Below, in pieces: positions 23,701 to 35,005 of a stretch of DNA of 64,000 nt. The DNA comes from Lates calcarifer. Lineage: Eukaryota > Chordata > Actinopteri > Centropomidae. The stretch is taken from the NCBI RefSeq assembly GCF_001640805.2, contig NC_066838.1, positions 1,427,530-1,491,529 on the forward strand, written 5' to 3'. The notes beneath the pieces are model-generated. The model was given only the letters and a program-made list of their open reading frames with translations, made no database searches and was not told the origin of the DNA. Position numbers and translations under genes: made by a program. Numbering within the stretch: position 1 is the first letter of the stretch; each line of letters begins with the position of its first letter.

Positions 23701-25846
23701 TCTCTGACGTGACAGAAGGAGAATGAAGATGATTCAGATTTGGAGCCGCTGGCTGTTCTCCTCTTCAATCTCCCACTTTATAGGGCTGTTGGGCCTTTGT
23801 GAAACCTTTGGAATCAGTTTTAAAGGTGGTTTCGATCCCTTTGCTGGGGGTCTATATGAAGCCTTATTTGATGTCTTAGAAGGCAGCTTGAGTGAATGAA
23901 GTCCAGAATCAACCCCTTGATCCATGGTCATGACGGGTGACACGTAGACCACACTGGGTAAGCCTGAACATGGAGAGGAGTCGGCTGATGAAGTAAAAAT
24001 CTGTTTCTTGATATCTGGAGGAAGTTCAGATGCCGGGACTGTTCGAACTTGTGCATTAGAGGGAATCTGAAGGTACTGTCCTCTGGGGAGTGCTGGAGAT
24101 TTCACTGTCACTGGGAGCCGAGCAGGAGGTCTAACTGAATTCCCACAGCTTGTTGCAGGTGTTGCAATTAGAGGTACTTTGGCCATGAAATTTACGGTCT
24201 GTTGCTGTGGTGGATGTTTGTTCAGTGAATTACCATGATTCAATTGTACCTGATGAGGCAAGGCACTGACAAAGGAAACCTCCTTCCTGACAAGTTGCTG
24301 AGTGGCAGAAGGACTTAAAGCTGTCTTTTTTACCATCTGAACAGGTGCTGAGGAAAAACTGACAGCTTTCTGTGGTGTAGAATCCATTCTGGGTTTGCTT
24401 ATTTGATTTTGGACATATCGTCCATTGACAATTTCTACAGGAATCAGCTTCATGATGTTCCTCCCATCAGCTCCAACAGCAGGTATTGCTTGGTAGAAGA
24501 CACCAGTCCCACTGAAAGAAAAAACAACAGAGCATAAAAACATGATAGTCAATTAGATGATAAAGATGATAAAGTTTAAATCTTACATTTACATTTATTT
24601 ATGTGGCAGACACTTTTGTCTAAAGTAATGAAATTTTGTGTGTTCTGTCAAACAGAAAGATACACAAACATTACAGGTGTATATCTTTACAATGCTGCTG
24701 CAGTGCAGTCCTTACAGGAATAGTTCAACATTCTGGGAAACACACTCATTCCCTTTCTGTCTGAAAGTGTGATGTAATTGTTATTATCAACAGGCAGAAG
24801 ACATTTTGACTTATCACAGTAGGAAAAGAATGTCACACTGCCATGGCTTATTGGGACACAGAAGAACAGAAGAGAGCCATTGTCAATGTTGTCAATAATA
24901 CTTGTCAGTTCCCTATAACAAGTCAAAACGTCTGCTGTGAAAAAGGTGTAACTCATTACTTTGTGTGTACAGAAGTGCAGAGCTGGAGTCGGAATGTGGC
25001 TGGCCTGGCTGGAAGCAGGGGAAAACACCTAGCCTGCTAAACTAGGTTAACAATGTCTTGACTCCGACTAGAATAAGTATATTTCCCAGAACACTAAACT
25101 ATTCCTTCAAGTTTATCAATTCTACTCATTGGTGATGTCATTCATGATAACACTTGGTATTACATGTACGTGTACATGTATGTTTTTTTTTTTTCCATGT
25201 TTACAAATATGCATATATATCTCTTGAAAGTACAATATTGGCTGATAGGCTTTAAGTGAGACCTGCTATATTACTTTATCCTTAGGCACTGTCTTCAGTT
25301 TTAAGATATCAATATTTCAATTTATTTCTTACATGTTTTGTTGAGTGTTCCTATATTATTTTACATTATTTAACCTAGATGTAAAACATATCTAAACTAC
25401 TTTATTAATTTCAATCTGAGCCTTAAGGTCAAAGAAGTAGTTTGCTTCTTTATTTGTTTGTTTTGCTTTTTTGGTTGTTGTTTATTCTGATATTTCCTGT
25501 CTGACAGAAGGACCTACCATATTTTTAATCTATGCACCTGTGGCTTCTTGTATACAAGAAGCTCCAGCACAGATGGTGAGAAACTTGGTAATTTCCATAT
25601 AGGGCTGGCGATTCTTACATGCATTAATAATTATGATTAAAACCAGGTTCCTTACAGGGACTGTTGTAAAAGGAAAAGTAGCTGGTGGCATATATACTCA
25701 ACTTTAGTTAAGTTGAAATAAGTTAACTTAAAATCAATAAAGACGGCTATATTACAGCGAAAAGAAGGCATCAAAAATAACAAGAAATAGCCGAGCATTT
25801 GTCAGCTGTTAAAAACCTCATGACTGTACCTGTGAGCTGCGTCCAT
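20744..25846 (-). CDS. lrif1: LRIF1, frame broken (frameshift and premature stop)
   Basis: Ligand-dependent nuclear receptor-interacting factor 1, a nuclear HP1/SMCHD1-binding protein of silent chromatin. Exon 1 is 25830-25846 (MDAAH plus two bases), exon 2 runs 24511 to about 22916, and exon 3 starts at 21643. Conserved blocks in order are GVFYQAIPAVGADGRNIMKL, VTVKSPALPRGQYLQIPSNA, LPSVVYVSPV, PIKWEIEEE, ALVVCNGKVYFVAKK, and QMFGITADLKICLQRIDE in exon 3. A C-terminal coiled coil (RLREFLKEKEAAIELTRSNM) ends at 20744. Two breaks are visible. A one-base loss near 23755-23765 shifts the frame after EEE. A TAA at 20810-20812 stops just before the coiled coil. The exon 2 donor (GAG then GTGGAA) is weak. 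Everything else is open, so this is either a recent loss of function or an assembly error. The gene identity is firm. Confidence 0.85.
21783..21910 (+). mobile_element. hAT-derived remnant in lrif1 intron
   Basis: Starts TTTAGGGCTGCAACTAAAGA and contains ATTAATTTACTTTATGAAAC and CTTCAAACGTCTTGTTTTG. This is the recognisable left end of a very abundant fish hAT-type element (TAGGGCTGCAAC start). The right end is missing. Confidence 0.65.
24710..25112. mobile_element. MITE with terminal inverted repeats in lrif1 intron 1
   Basis: The left end carries CAGGAATAGTTCAACATTCT then GGGAAACAC. The right end carries TATTTCCCAGAACACTAAAC then TATTCCTT, its inverted copy. The interior has no coding capacity. 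A fragment of the same family, with TATTTCCCAAAATGTTGAAT, lies in renbp intron 8. Confidence 0.75.
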
Positions 25847-26260
25847 TTCTTTACTTGTGGGGCTCTTGGCTCCTGAAAGGACGTGAAACTTGACTTGTGT
25901 TGTTGAAACGACCGTCAGACATAACGAATCAGCAGCTTTAATGAAACAGGAGAATAATACGCGCTAACATTAACTGTGTTAACATGAAAGCCATGGACAC
26001 CAAGAGTTTACACACAGTAACGTCAAATGCGTGCTAGTCATTCCCGTCGTTATTTCCGTCCTCAAAGTGTAAAAAAGATGCTGTCTGTGGATCACCGTGG
26101 TTCGACTTCACAAACCTTTGATTTGGTCGCACTAACAGAATGTTTCAGTGTATATTTTGCATCCGCCACTTCACCTCTCGGCTTCCGTTGCTGTATCGCA
26201 TTTGTTACACCAAACTTCCGGTCTGTTACATGGGTTGTATTCAAGGTAGCAAACCATTTA
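25847..26260 (-). promoter_or_regulatory. Probable lrif1 promoter region
   Basis: Immediately upstream of the lrif1 ATG. It is richer in CpG than the surroundings, with ETS-like CACTTCC/ACTTCCGG motifs near 26170-26225. No TATA box is evident, as usual for housekeeping chromatin genes. Called from position and composition only. Confidence 0.4.
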
Positions 26261-26869
26261 CATTTTTATTTTGATGTTAGGTTCGTCAGTTTTTTAAGGA
26301 CAGGTTCTTTCTTTTCACTGAATACAGTTCTCTTGTTTATCTGCCATCCTTGTGTATCGGCCAAAGTCCATTTCCATTTATTCACGCCCTACAAAACGCA
26401 TTTGATAGTGAATGATTTTGAACCCTCCTTTTAGCTCACACATACATGTTCCGGTTCCGCTGTGTGAGATATACAGTCTATGTGTGAAACGTATTCTTGC
26501 CTTGGGACTACAGGGACAAACGGCCGTTCTACGCATGTCGTGCGTGGCTGGCTGAAGGTTGAGAGCAGAAACTCAAATACACAGTGGGCTGAAATGAAAA
26601 AAATGCTACAAGTCAAGGGCCGGACGGGTTCAACGTTTATTGAAAACTTATTGAAACAACCTTTTTGCGCATATTGAACCTGGAACTAAGAAGGCCTATA
26701 GATTATTGCCTATAAAACAACATTAATTATGAAATAAAAACAATACATAATAAATAAATAAAAATAAAAGAAATAAAACCAGTTTCATTAATTCCTTATG
26801 GCTCTCTCTGCAGTTTTTCCACAGTAATTTCAAGTGAAAACATTTTCTACAGTGAACATTCATTACAGC

Positions 26870-27256
26870 TACAATATCAGCTACACAGAAGATACACAGT
26901 TTTGCCCTTTACATCCGCGGACATTATACTGTGCCTCCCACCTGTCTTGAAAACCCCTGTTTTCAAAGTCCACTCGTTTAGCCATTTATTGGGGGAGAGG
27001 GATAGCTGAGAGTTGACATGAGCGGTGTGTAATACCATAAGACTGCTGATGAACGAGTGGGGCACGCTTTCCCGGCCCGTGATTGACGTGCCGCCGCACG
27101 GGCAGTGCATTATGGGACTTGTAGTATTACGGTGGTGCGTGCGATATACCGGTGGGCCAGCTCTAATAGTAAACAGATTTTGTCATGCGGGCCAAAGATA
27201 ATTCATTCACCGGCCAGATGTGGCCCGCGGGCCTTTAGTTTGACACATGTGCAGTA
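26870..27256 (-). mobile_element. hAT transposase gene 5' remnant (GTF2IRD2-like)
   Basis: On the minus strand the outer end reads GTGTCAAACTAAAGGCCCGC, then GGGCCACATCTGGCC, a typical hAT/Charlie-type terminus. About 260 bases inside, a frame opens with MAKRVDFENRGFQDRWEAQY, matching the N-terminus of the hAT-derived GTF2IRD2-type transposases. The rest of the transposase is absent. Confidence 0.7.
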
Positions 27257-27261
27257 CACCT

Positions 27262-27312
27262 ATATGTTTATTAATAAACCTTTATTTAGTCAGGTTGAGA
27301 ACGAGATTTTCT
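27262..27312 (-). repeat. LINE-type 3' tail fragment
   Basis: TTTATTTAGTCAGGTTGAGA and the bases after it match, in reverse, the common fish repeat tail that reads GGACTTCCTGGTTAAATAAA at 43.02 kb. Confidence 0.5.
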
Positions 27313-28714
27313 TGAGTGACTTGAGTATATTATAATTTTTTAAAATGTGCAACATCTATCGTGATAATTACAGTAATACCATAGTAGTAGCACAATAAGA
27401 ATAAAAATAGTAGTACTAATATATGAATAATAAGTAATATGATACATTGTTAAATCAGTTTTAAAAATGTAAAACAGTCATGATCAGGACCAGAGTGTCA
27501 AGCTTCAATGTAAATTAATTCCAAATGTATGGTCCTAAGATCTAAAAGTAGTCTTTCCCAGATTAGAATTAATGCTAGGGACCTTTTAATTCGATAAAAA
27601 CAAATGCTGATCTCCTGTAATGGAAGGGGAAGATCAACCCATTTACTGATACAGAATACAGTGATGAGTGCCATAGATGTCTCCAGTTATAAATCTAGGG
27701 GCTGAAAGGTAGATAGCATTTAGGGGCGTAAGAGTGGATATTGCCACATGCCAGTAAATCAGTAAACTATATGCTTGTATATGGAAAACTATTGATGTTT
27801 ATTTGGTGAATGAATGACATCAGGGACACCATGAAGCAGATGGCTCACAGAGTACTGTGTATACTCTCAGCTTACCATTTAAGTGTAGTGCACCTTGTAA
27901 AGATTCAGTGCCAGAGATGTTCAAGATCTTTTGAGATGATAGTACAATAAACTTGTGCAGGCCTCCAACTATTGCAGGCCCCAAAGCATCTGCATTACCT
28001 GCATATATGGTAGTTATGCTTCTGCAACACCGTAATCTTACTCTGAGAGAAAGACTGCTTCCACAACACCCAAGTCCACAAAACATAGGGAAACAAGCCT
28101 TGTTTCTGTATAAAAACCCAAGTACTGTTCTTCATTTTTTAAATCAGTGCATCAATATGTGGTTTAATGCTGTGAGACACCTAAATATTTAGAATGCCAG
28201 ACTCTTTCAGTGACTGTACCATTTGAAGTGCAAATATGGCATATGCAGTACATATACAGTGTACTCTGCCCAAGTTTTTGGAACTTTAGATCTTAAGATC
28301 TCCATCCATGAAGCGCTGGATTCACACAATGTCCTGCAATTACCTGTCATATCTGAAACTTTTGGGTCATTAACTGACTAATTACAAATGAATTCAGTTA
28401 AATAATTTGCATACATCAAATTGCACATTTAATCATCAGCATTAATATTTCAATATACAATTCATTTGCTGGCCCTTAAGTCTACAGATGCCGAGCATGT
28501 CACTAGCAGTAAGATACTATAGCTTAAATTTTTCTCTGACTGACATTACAGTTCACCAGTATTTTAGGATAGGTATGCCTGAAAACTGTATAAACTGGAA
28601 TGAAAACGATATAAAGACACATGCTCTTTAAGAGGTCTTTGGAGCTGGCTCAAAGGTTCAGTGTGCATGTTAGAAGGCACAATTTGACATGTTTTGTGGT
28701 GTTAATCTTTTTTT
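27313..28714. other. No gene recognised
   Basis: AT-rich sequence between lrif1 and the 3' end of renbp. It lacks long open frames and recognisable repeats and may include part of the renbp 3' untranslated region at its right end. Confidence 0.5.
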
Positions 28715-28930
28715 GTGTATGTACGATAGGGGAGGGACAGTGGGTCGCTGGTTAACAGTGTCGATCCTACAATGGAACCATACAGTATGCTAAGTTGTTT
28801 CTGGGGTTCTCCCTTTGTCTGTGTGAGTTTCCTTCTTCGGTCCAAAGACATGCAGACAGGTGAAGCAGGAAATCTAAACTGCATTAAGTTGTAAGCGTGA
28901 ATGTAAATGTCTGACTAGTAGCCCAGATGA
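28715..28930 (+). repeat. Old SINE-like repeat copy
   Basis: A diverged copy of the 7.55-kb repeat: it retains GGGACAGTGGGTCGCTGGTT, GGTTCTCCCTTTGTCTGTGT, CGGTCCAAAGACATGCAG and the GTAAGCGTGAATG segment in the same order. Confidence 0.65.
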
Positions 28931-29241
28931 AAGACTGTCATGTTAGGTGTCTTAGCAACTTATATGGAAAAAAACAACAATGTTTGTCTGATCAAGTAAG
29001 TAACTGCCCCTGGTGCCATAAGTTATGTAAACGGGACATATGTTTTCTCTTTGCAGTAGTAGTGCTGTAATACAACTTGCCAAAAAAAATTTATGAGCCG
29101 GTCAGTGACTGGACATTTGTGATAAGATGAATGGCCTGTTTGAAAATTAGTGCAATTTTCTTTATATCTTGATTACTGTGGTTTGATTTAGTGAAGAGAC
29201 CAACAATCAGTCCCATTAGTATCACATTCATGTCAGAATGC

Positions 29242-31426
29242 TCAGTCCTTGTTGGCCAGCAGATCATCCAGAATACGCTCACACATGTACAGGCAGCGAG
29301 GAACATGGAAGAACCCTGAACAAAAGAGCAGAAATACAGTTATCTTACAGACCCTCAGGGTGCCCTAAAGCTCCAGGTTCAGTGAGTGGCAATTAGTTTG
29401 TGGAAATCTGTTTATAGTCTACATACATATCAGTAGAACTCACTTTTATGAGTAATTAAGAGTTTTGGTTTTACACAGTGCTCAAACCTAGGATAGTACC
29501 TTGTTTTCTGTTTTTGGTCAAGCAATGCAGCTAAAAACTGTTATATTCATGGTTTTCATTTCATTGAAGCAATTTGACAGGTTTTTCTGTTGCTTTGGCA
29601 TTCAGTCAGTTCCACATTTGAATTATGTCCTTACCTTTAAAGGGGCCTCCTTTAAAATCCAGGGCTAGTTTCCCTTCTTGTGTCAAATAGCCAAACCATT
29701 CACCATTCTTAGCATCAGGAAACTGCACAGAACCAGGCACATGTACAGTGTATTAGAACTACAGTGCATTCACACAAAATCAGCATGTAGCAAGCATCAA
29801 AGGTTGAGTCATCCACTTAAAAACATACACCCTCCTAGCACCTCTGTGCAGTCTCTCCCATTATAGCATGGGTTGCCAGATGTCTGTATACAGACCTGAT
29901 GGTACCACACCTGACAGCCTCTTTAGGCCTATTCCACTGGACATGATGACCCATCACTTAAGGTGTTTGGCTCTGTCCAGGAGGGGAATAATTCTAACTT
30001 CAATTCTTCTTGACGTGACCACTTGTTTTTATATTTCTGTTTGTGTACAGACTAAACAAATGAGATACAACATTGTTAACCAGTGATCTTTAAATTGAGC
30101 TGACAGGTTTATTTTTGAACTTTGGTTTCCCCCTCTTTCCAGTGTTTATGAGAAGTTAAGCTAACAACTTCTTGACTCCAGCTCTAATTAATCTGAACAT
30201 CTCACTCACACAAGGAAAGAATAAGCCTATTTCCCAAAATGTTGAATTATACCTTAAAATAAGAAATGAAAAACGTGCAGTTGTCTACTGTTCCTCATTG
30301 GAACCACAGTATAAACTCACATGGCTGAAGGTGTACTCAAAAACTTGGAAGAATCTGTCCAGCAGCTCTGGTTTCTTTGTTTGACTGTAAGCCATCAGGA
30401 AGGCAATGAGAGCCTCACAGTGAGGCCACCACAGCTTCATACTCCACTCCAACTAGTCAGATACACAGACATTTGATACATTTTGTAAACTTAGTGATCA
30501 ACCAAATGCGTACAATATCTACTATTTCAAGCAAACTGAAATAGTATCCACTGTCAAGACAACCATCACATGTAGATGATTGGTTCACCTGTGTTGGGCA
30601 GTGACCATCCACATCTAGAAAGTAGAAGAGGCCACCGTGCTCTTTATCCCAGCCGCACTGATAAGGCAGCTCCATAAACTTGTCAATGGCAGTCCTCTGG
30701 AGCTCCTCATCCCCCCACTCTGTGCTGTACTGAAGCAGGAACCAGCCTGCTTCCAGGGCGTGGCCTGAGTCAGCACAAGTTATCATGTTGGGAAAGAGCA
30801 AGAGGGAAAATGTTGAGGTAGGCAACTAAAAACTATGAACAGGAAAAGAGTTTGACCTTAGTTTCCTCATCTCTCTACTATTTTTTTTCCATTATCTGGC
30901 TGACTGGTCAGCAGACAGTAGACTGTTATTTACCTGGGTTCTGCAGTCGGCCCTGGCAACCCGGCAGCTCTGTTTTGTCCAGTGACACATTCTCTAAAAT
31001 AGCTGTGCCATCTCTCTGTGCCAAGTTACAGAAGAAGAAAAACACTGTTTCACTTTATTAATTCGACAATCTTCTACTACCAAGTCAAAGAGAAAATGTA
31101 ACCATTGACTACTGTACAAAAATAAAATGAAGAGCTGTAATAAAGTGTAATTTTCCTTTAAGAATACTGCCATGGTTAACTGGGTGACAAAGCATAAGTT
31201 TTGTCAAATGGCATGTTACTGGTGGAATCAGTAAGATCTATCAAGTTGCTTTCAAGGTGAAATTGTTTACACGTTGCGTTACGCGTTGCCTTGCCAAGAG
31301 AAGTTGCGTCACTTTGACCTTGCACGCCTAGTTTCTCCACAGCAGAGCCAAATACAGTATTCCCAGAACCAGACTTTGTAGCTGCCTATCTGCCTTGACT
31401 GGTTGGGTTGAGAAAGAGAGCGAAAG

Positions 31427-31465
<39 letters not shown>

Positions 31466-34400
31466 CTGGTGTGACCAGCACATGATACTCAAAAGATACA
31501 TTTCCTATGTAATATTCTTTTAAGCTATGTGTTAATATGTATGATAAACTAACCAACTTCACTGTCATTGCCTCATGAAGTGGAGTCACAAATTGCCCTA
31601 CTTGTAATTATGCAATGTAACTGTGGCAAGCTATGCTAACCACAAAGCATCAGTCATGTCCTCTGTGTCCATTTCCGTACCTGGATGTGCTGTAGAATCT
31701 GCTGTACACACCAGCTGCCCAGCTCTCTGTACTTCTGAAACACCTCCTGACCTCGGCCTTCAGTGAGCTGTTGTACCAGACACAACAGCATCATGGGAAC
31801 TGCCATGCTGTTGACGGGAAAGTCTCCGGGAAGCTGGGGCCTGCCCAGGCCTGACGAGTCTACTCGAACCCAGTAGATTATTTGCTCCATCATCTGTTCT
31901 GCCTCCAGCTAGTATCATAACAGAGCAGAAAGTATTCTGTCAGAGTGACAGTGTGATAATAAAACATGTTCAGGCATGTTTACCTGGAGATGAAACTTTC
32001 TGTAATGTAAGCTGAATCACTAGTAAACTGTGCAGAATGTCCTCATGTCACAACAAATGTTAGCTGGCAATGCAACACAGGCCCTAACCCCCTAATAATT
32101 CATAAACTAATTGAAGCTGACAATAAAAGCATTCCCCTCATCTTTTATCTTCAGATTTGTTCATGTATAATCTATGCTGTAATAATGAAAATGGGCTGTC
32201 AGAAATTAGTTGTCCTCACTTATTCAAGCATTGCAAATGTCTGTCCCTGTGGAGTATTACTCGGGTTTGTTAGACTAAGTTTTAAAATTTAAAAAGATAT
32301 AAGTATTTTTTGGCAGATCCAAATGCATGTATGAACTGACACTGAAGATCTAACAGTATAAACAGCTAGTATGTCTCATAATTGTTTGTTAAGTAAATGA
32401 AAAAACATGGAAAAAATAGATTTGAAAATTCAACAGCAGATTGACCACAACTACAAAATATAAGTAAAATTACTATTAAGGATTTGCTATTGGTATATTT
32501 TGGTATATTTTCAGATAAAGTCCTTATTCATTGTGGCTCACACAATATGTAGACTACATATCACTGTATTTCTTAAGAACTAGATATAAAGTATCATGGC
32601 TCTGATGATGTCAGCAGTTACATTATGGTGGGGAATCTTATGTTTGTTGCACTGTCACAACAATGTCAAAAAGACATTTGAGACAGGCACAAATCTAATA
32701 CATGTTACAACACAATGGTCCCAGTTTGAATCTGTCTCTCTAAGACACTTTGTGTTTCAGTATGTCATAAATCTCAACTACAACAGAGAGGGTCTGTTAT
32801 AATCTGTCATGCAGTTCCAAAATACTGCAGTATTCTAAGTTACTTTTTCAAGTTTAAAGTAGTTTTCAAAAAACCTTGTCCAGTACCAAGTGCACGAGGA
32901 AAAGTCAAGGGTGTCACCTAACTTGAGGCCCATTAATAATCATGTCATATTTTATGGAAATCTCATCCACAGTTATCTCATGGCAAAATGTGGTCCTAGA
33001 AACTATAGCAGGAACTATCACGAAGGCAGTGATGAGTACTGTGGCAGATGTTTATACATCTGTCTGTGAACAGACTTTGTCAACACGACAACCATGCAAG
33101 ATACAGTGACGAACCTTCACAGATGTGTAGTTGAGATCAAATGAAGGCCGAGTATTAAGATGGGTGTGGTTTGATATTTGTAACTTCCTATCTACAAATA
33201 ACAAACCTGCAGCCAGAAGTCTGAGTGACATGTGACCTCTCAGGGTTAAACCAAAAAAACAATCTCAAACTTTGAGCTAGTAAAATGTTGCTAGGCTTTA
33301 ACAAGTTTAAAGAGGCAAGATCAAGGAAGTGTTACAGATGCTGTATAAATAAAGTTTTGCATTTTCACATATTTTTTACATTTATACCTGCATGTCCTTG
33401 TCATCAGTGACCCTACTCAGTTCATCCATGGCCATGATGTAGAAACACTCACTGAATATAGTCCTCTGAATTTTGACTGCTTTACCATCTCTTGTTAAGC
33501 AGAAGGCACATTTCCACTGACCACTGCTGCCGGACACACGAGCGAACTTCCTGAGGAATGCTCCTCCTAAGATGCAAAAACAACAATGTAACATTAACTT
33601 ATGGTTGGACACATCAGTATAAGCAATGAGTATAAAGCCTTTTTCAGAGAAGAATTCTTAAAACTGATGGCTTAATCTGCCTGTTCAAGTAGCTATCATT
33701 CTGGCATAGGTGTTGCATATAAATTCATTGTGGCTTTATTCAAACATGGACCAAAACAAACAGGACCGAACAGGCTCACCACCTGCAATTGGATTTTTCA
33801 TGGTGGAAATTTTCATAAGCATCTTTCATGAGACATCGATATATTTATCCATGAGTCCTGGTTAAGCTCTTTTTCTGGCCTCAATTAAGAAGAACCCATG
33901 CCTCCCTGTGGACATAGCCTTGTACTGTAAAACCCTTTTAAAGCTCCTTAGCTAACATTCACCACAGCACTGAGACTGCTCTCATCAAAACGATCACTAA
34001 CGACCTTCTCATTGCCGGTTACTACAGCCACATCAGCATCCTCATCCTCCTGGACCTTTCTGCAGCCTTTGATACTGTACTCTCCCACCTTTCTGGCTAC
34101 CTTGGCATCACTGGTTCAGCACTCTCCTGGTTTCAGTCTGACCTCTCTAACCAAACACAGTCTGTCCCCTGCTGCACCCGTGTCCCAGTTAACCACAGTG
34201 TAAACAACATCAGAACATCCAGAATTTTACAGTGACAATATACTAATATCAAAATATCTGAATAAACATGTAAACAACTAATTTGTATCTCTGATTTGTT
34301 CATGCAAAACATCAGGTAAACATCACACCTGCTCAACATCAGCATGGCAGCATTTCATGAGCATGAGGTCATACAGATCACCATGGAGAAATCAAATTCT

Positions 34401-35005
34401 ATTGATTGATCAGAAATCACTACCATTTAAGTCATTTGCTGGACTTAAACTAGCCCTGCTCTGACTCAACGAGTTAGAGTAGAATCAAGCTTAAGATTTC
34501 TACGTACCAGCTTTTGCTGCTTCAAGGATTTCAGGCTTGCGGAAGCGATCCATAGTTCGGTACAGGCGGCAATACATCCACACCTGTGAAAGAAATATCA
34601 TAACATCTGATGACCACATTTCATAGAGTGGATTGCTTGTTTTACTCTGCCAGAACCCGTACAGGGACTTACCTGTCTACCCTGCAGCCAGACATACTTC
34701 AGCTCATCATAAACCTTCCCATCTCTCCCAATACAAGTGAAGAAGCCTCTGAAACAGGAAGCAGATTTAAGTTGATCACAAGGTTACAGACTGTGTACAC
34801 ACTATAAACTGTCACATAAAACTGCTTGGCATGCAAGTGGATAGTACTAAAAAGACATGAGTCAACATTTTCATTTCAAAAGCATTCAAGTGTAACTACA
34901 GTACCCATGCACAGTGTCATGAGAGTATTTGAGCCAGAAGTTCACTGTGTTATCCAGTTCTGTGCGAATCCGCTCTCGACTCTCTTCCAGCCTCACCACA
35001 GACAT
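29242..35005 (-). CDS. renbp: N-acylglucosamine 2-epimerase (renin-binding protein)
   Basis: Cytosolic enzyme interconverting GlcNAc and ManNAc, linking amino-sugar turnover to sialic acid metabolism; the mammalian protein also binds renin. Ten coding exons, all in phase: 34905-35005, 34673-34748, 34508-34583, 33388-33566, 31681-31908, 30934-31015, 30589-30764, 30321-30452, 29635-29722 and 29242-29315. They give 403 aa, close to the roughly 420 aa of mammals. Diagnostic stretches are [103 protein letters not shown] and [17 protein letters not shown], covering the (alpha/alpha)6 barrel. The ATG at 35003-35005 (MSVVRLEES) follows a possible AG acceptor, so an upstream non-coding exon is likely. 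The cysteine preceding FHVPRC in human is Phe here (see findings). Confidence 0.95.
30150..30265. mobile_element. MITE fragment in renbp intron 8
   Basis: Contains AAGCCTATTTCCCAAAATGT, then TGAATTATACCTTAAA, the right end of the same family as the inverted-repeat element at 24.7-25.1 kb. The left part is missing or eroded. Confidence 0.6.
31411..31460. repeat. (GA)n microsatellite
   Basis: A GA-rich run, pure over its last roughly 30 bases, in renbp intron 5. Confidence 0.95.
31909..33387. other. renbp intron 4, no other feature recognised
   Basis: Intron sequence between the exon ending KDMQ and the exon starting LEAEQMM. No gene or clear repeat is visible. Confidence 0.6.
33960..34200 (+). 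mobile_element. LINE reverse-transcriptase fragment in renbp intron 3
   Basis: The plus-strand frame reads [20 protein letters not shown], then [12 protein letters not shown] and [20 protein letters not shown]. This is the fingers/palm part of a CR1/L2-type reverse transcriptase, with the LDLSAAFDT block that holds the first catalytic aspartate. It is short, with internal deletions and no upstream or downstream domains. Confidence 0.8.

Noticed and set aside
26027..26434. 135-codon plus-strand frame
   Set aside because: Sits in the lrif1 promoter region and does not resemble a protein family; composition looks random.
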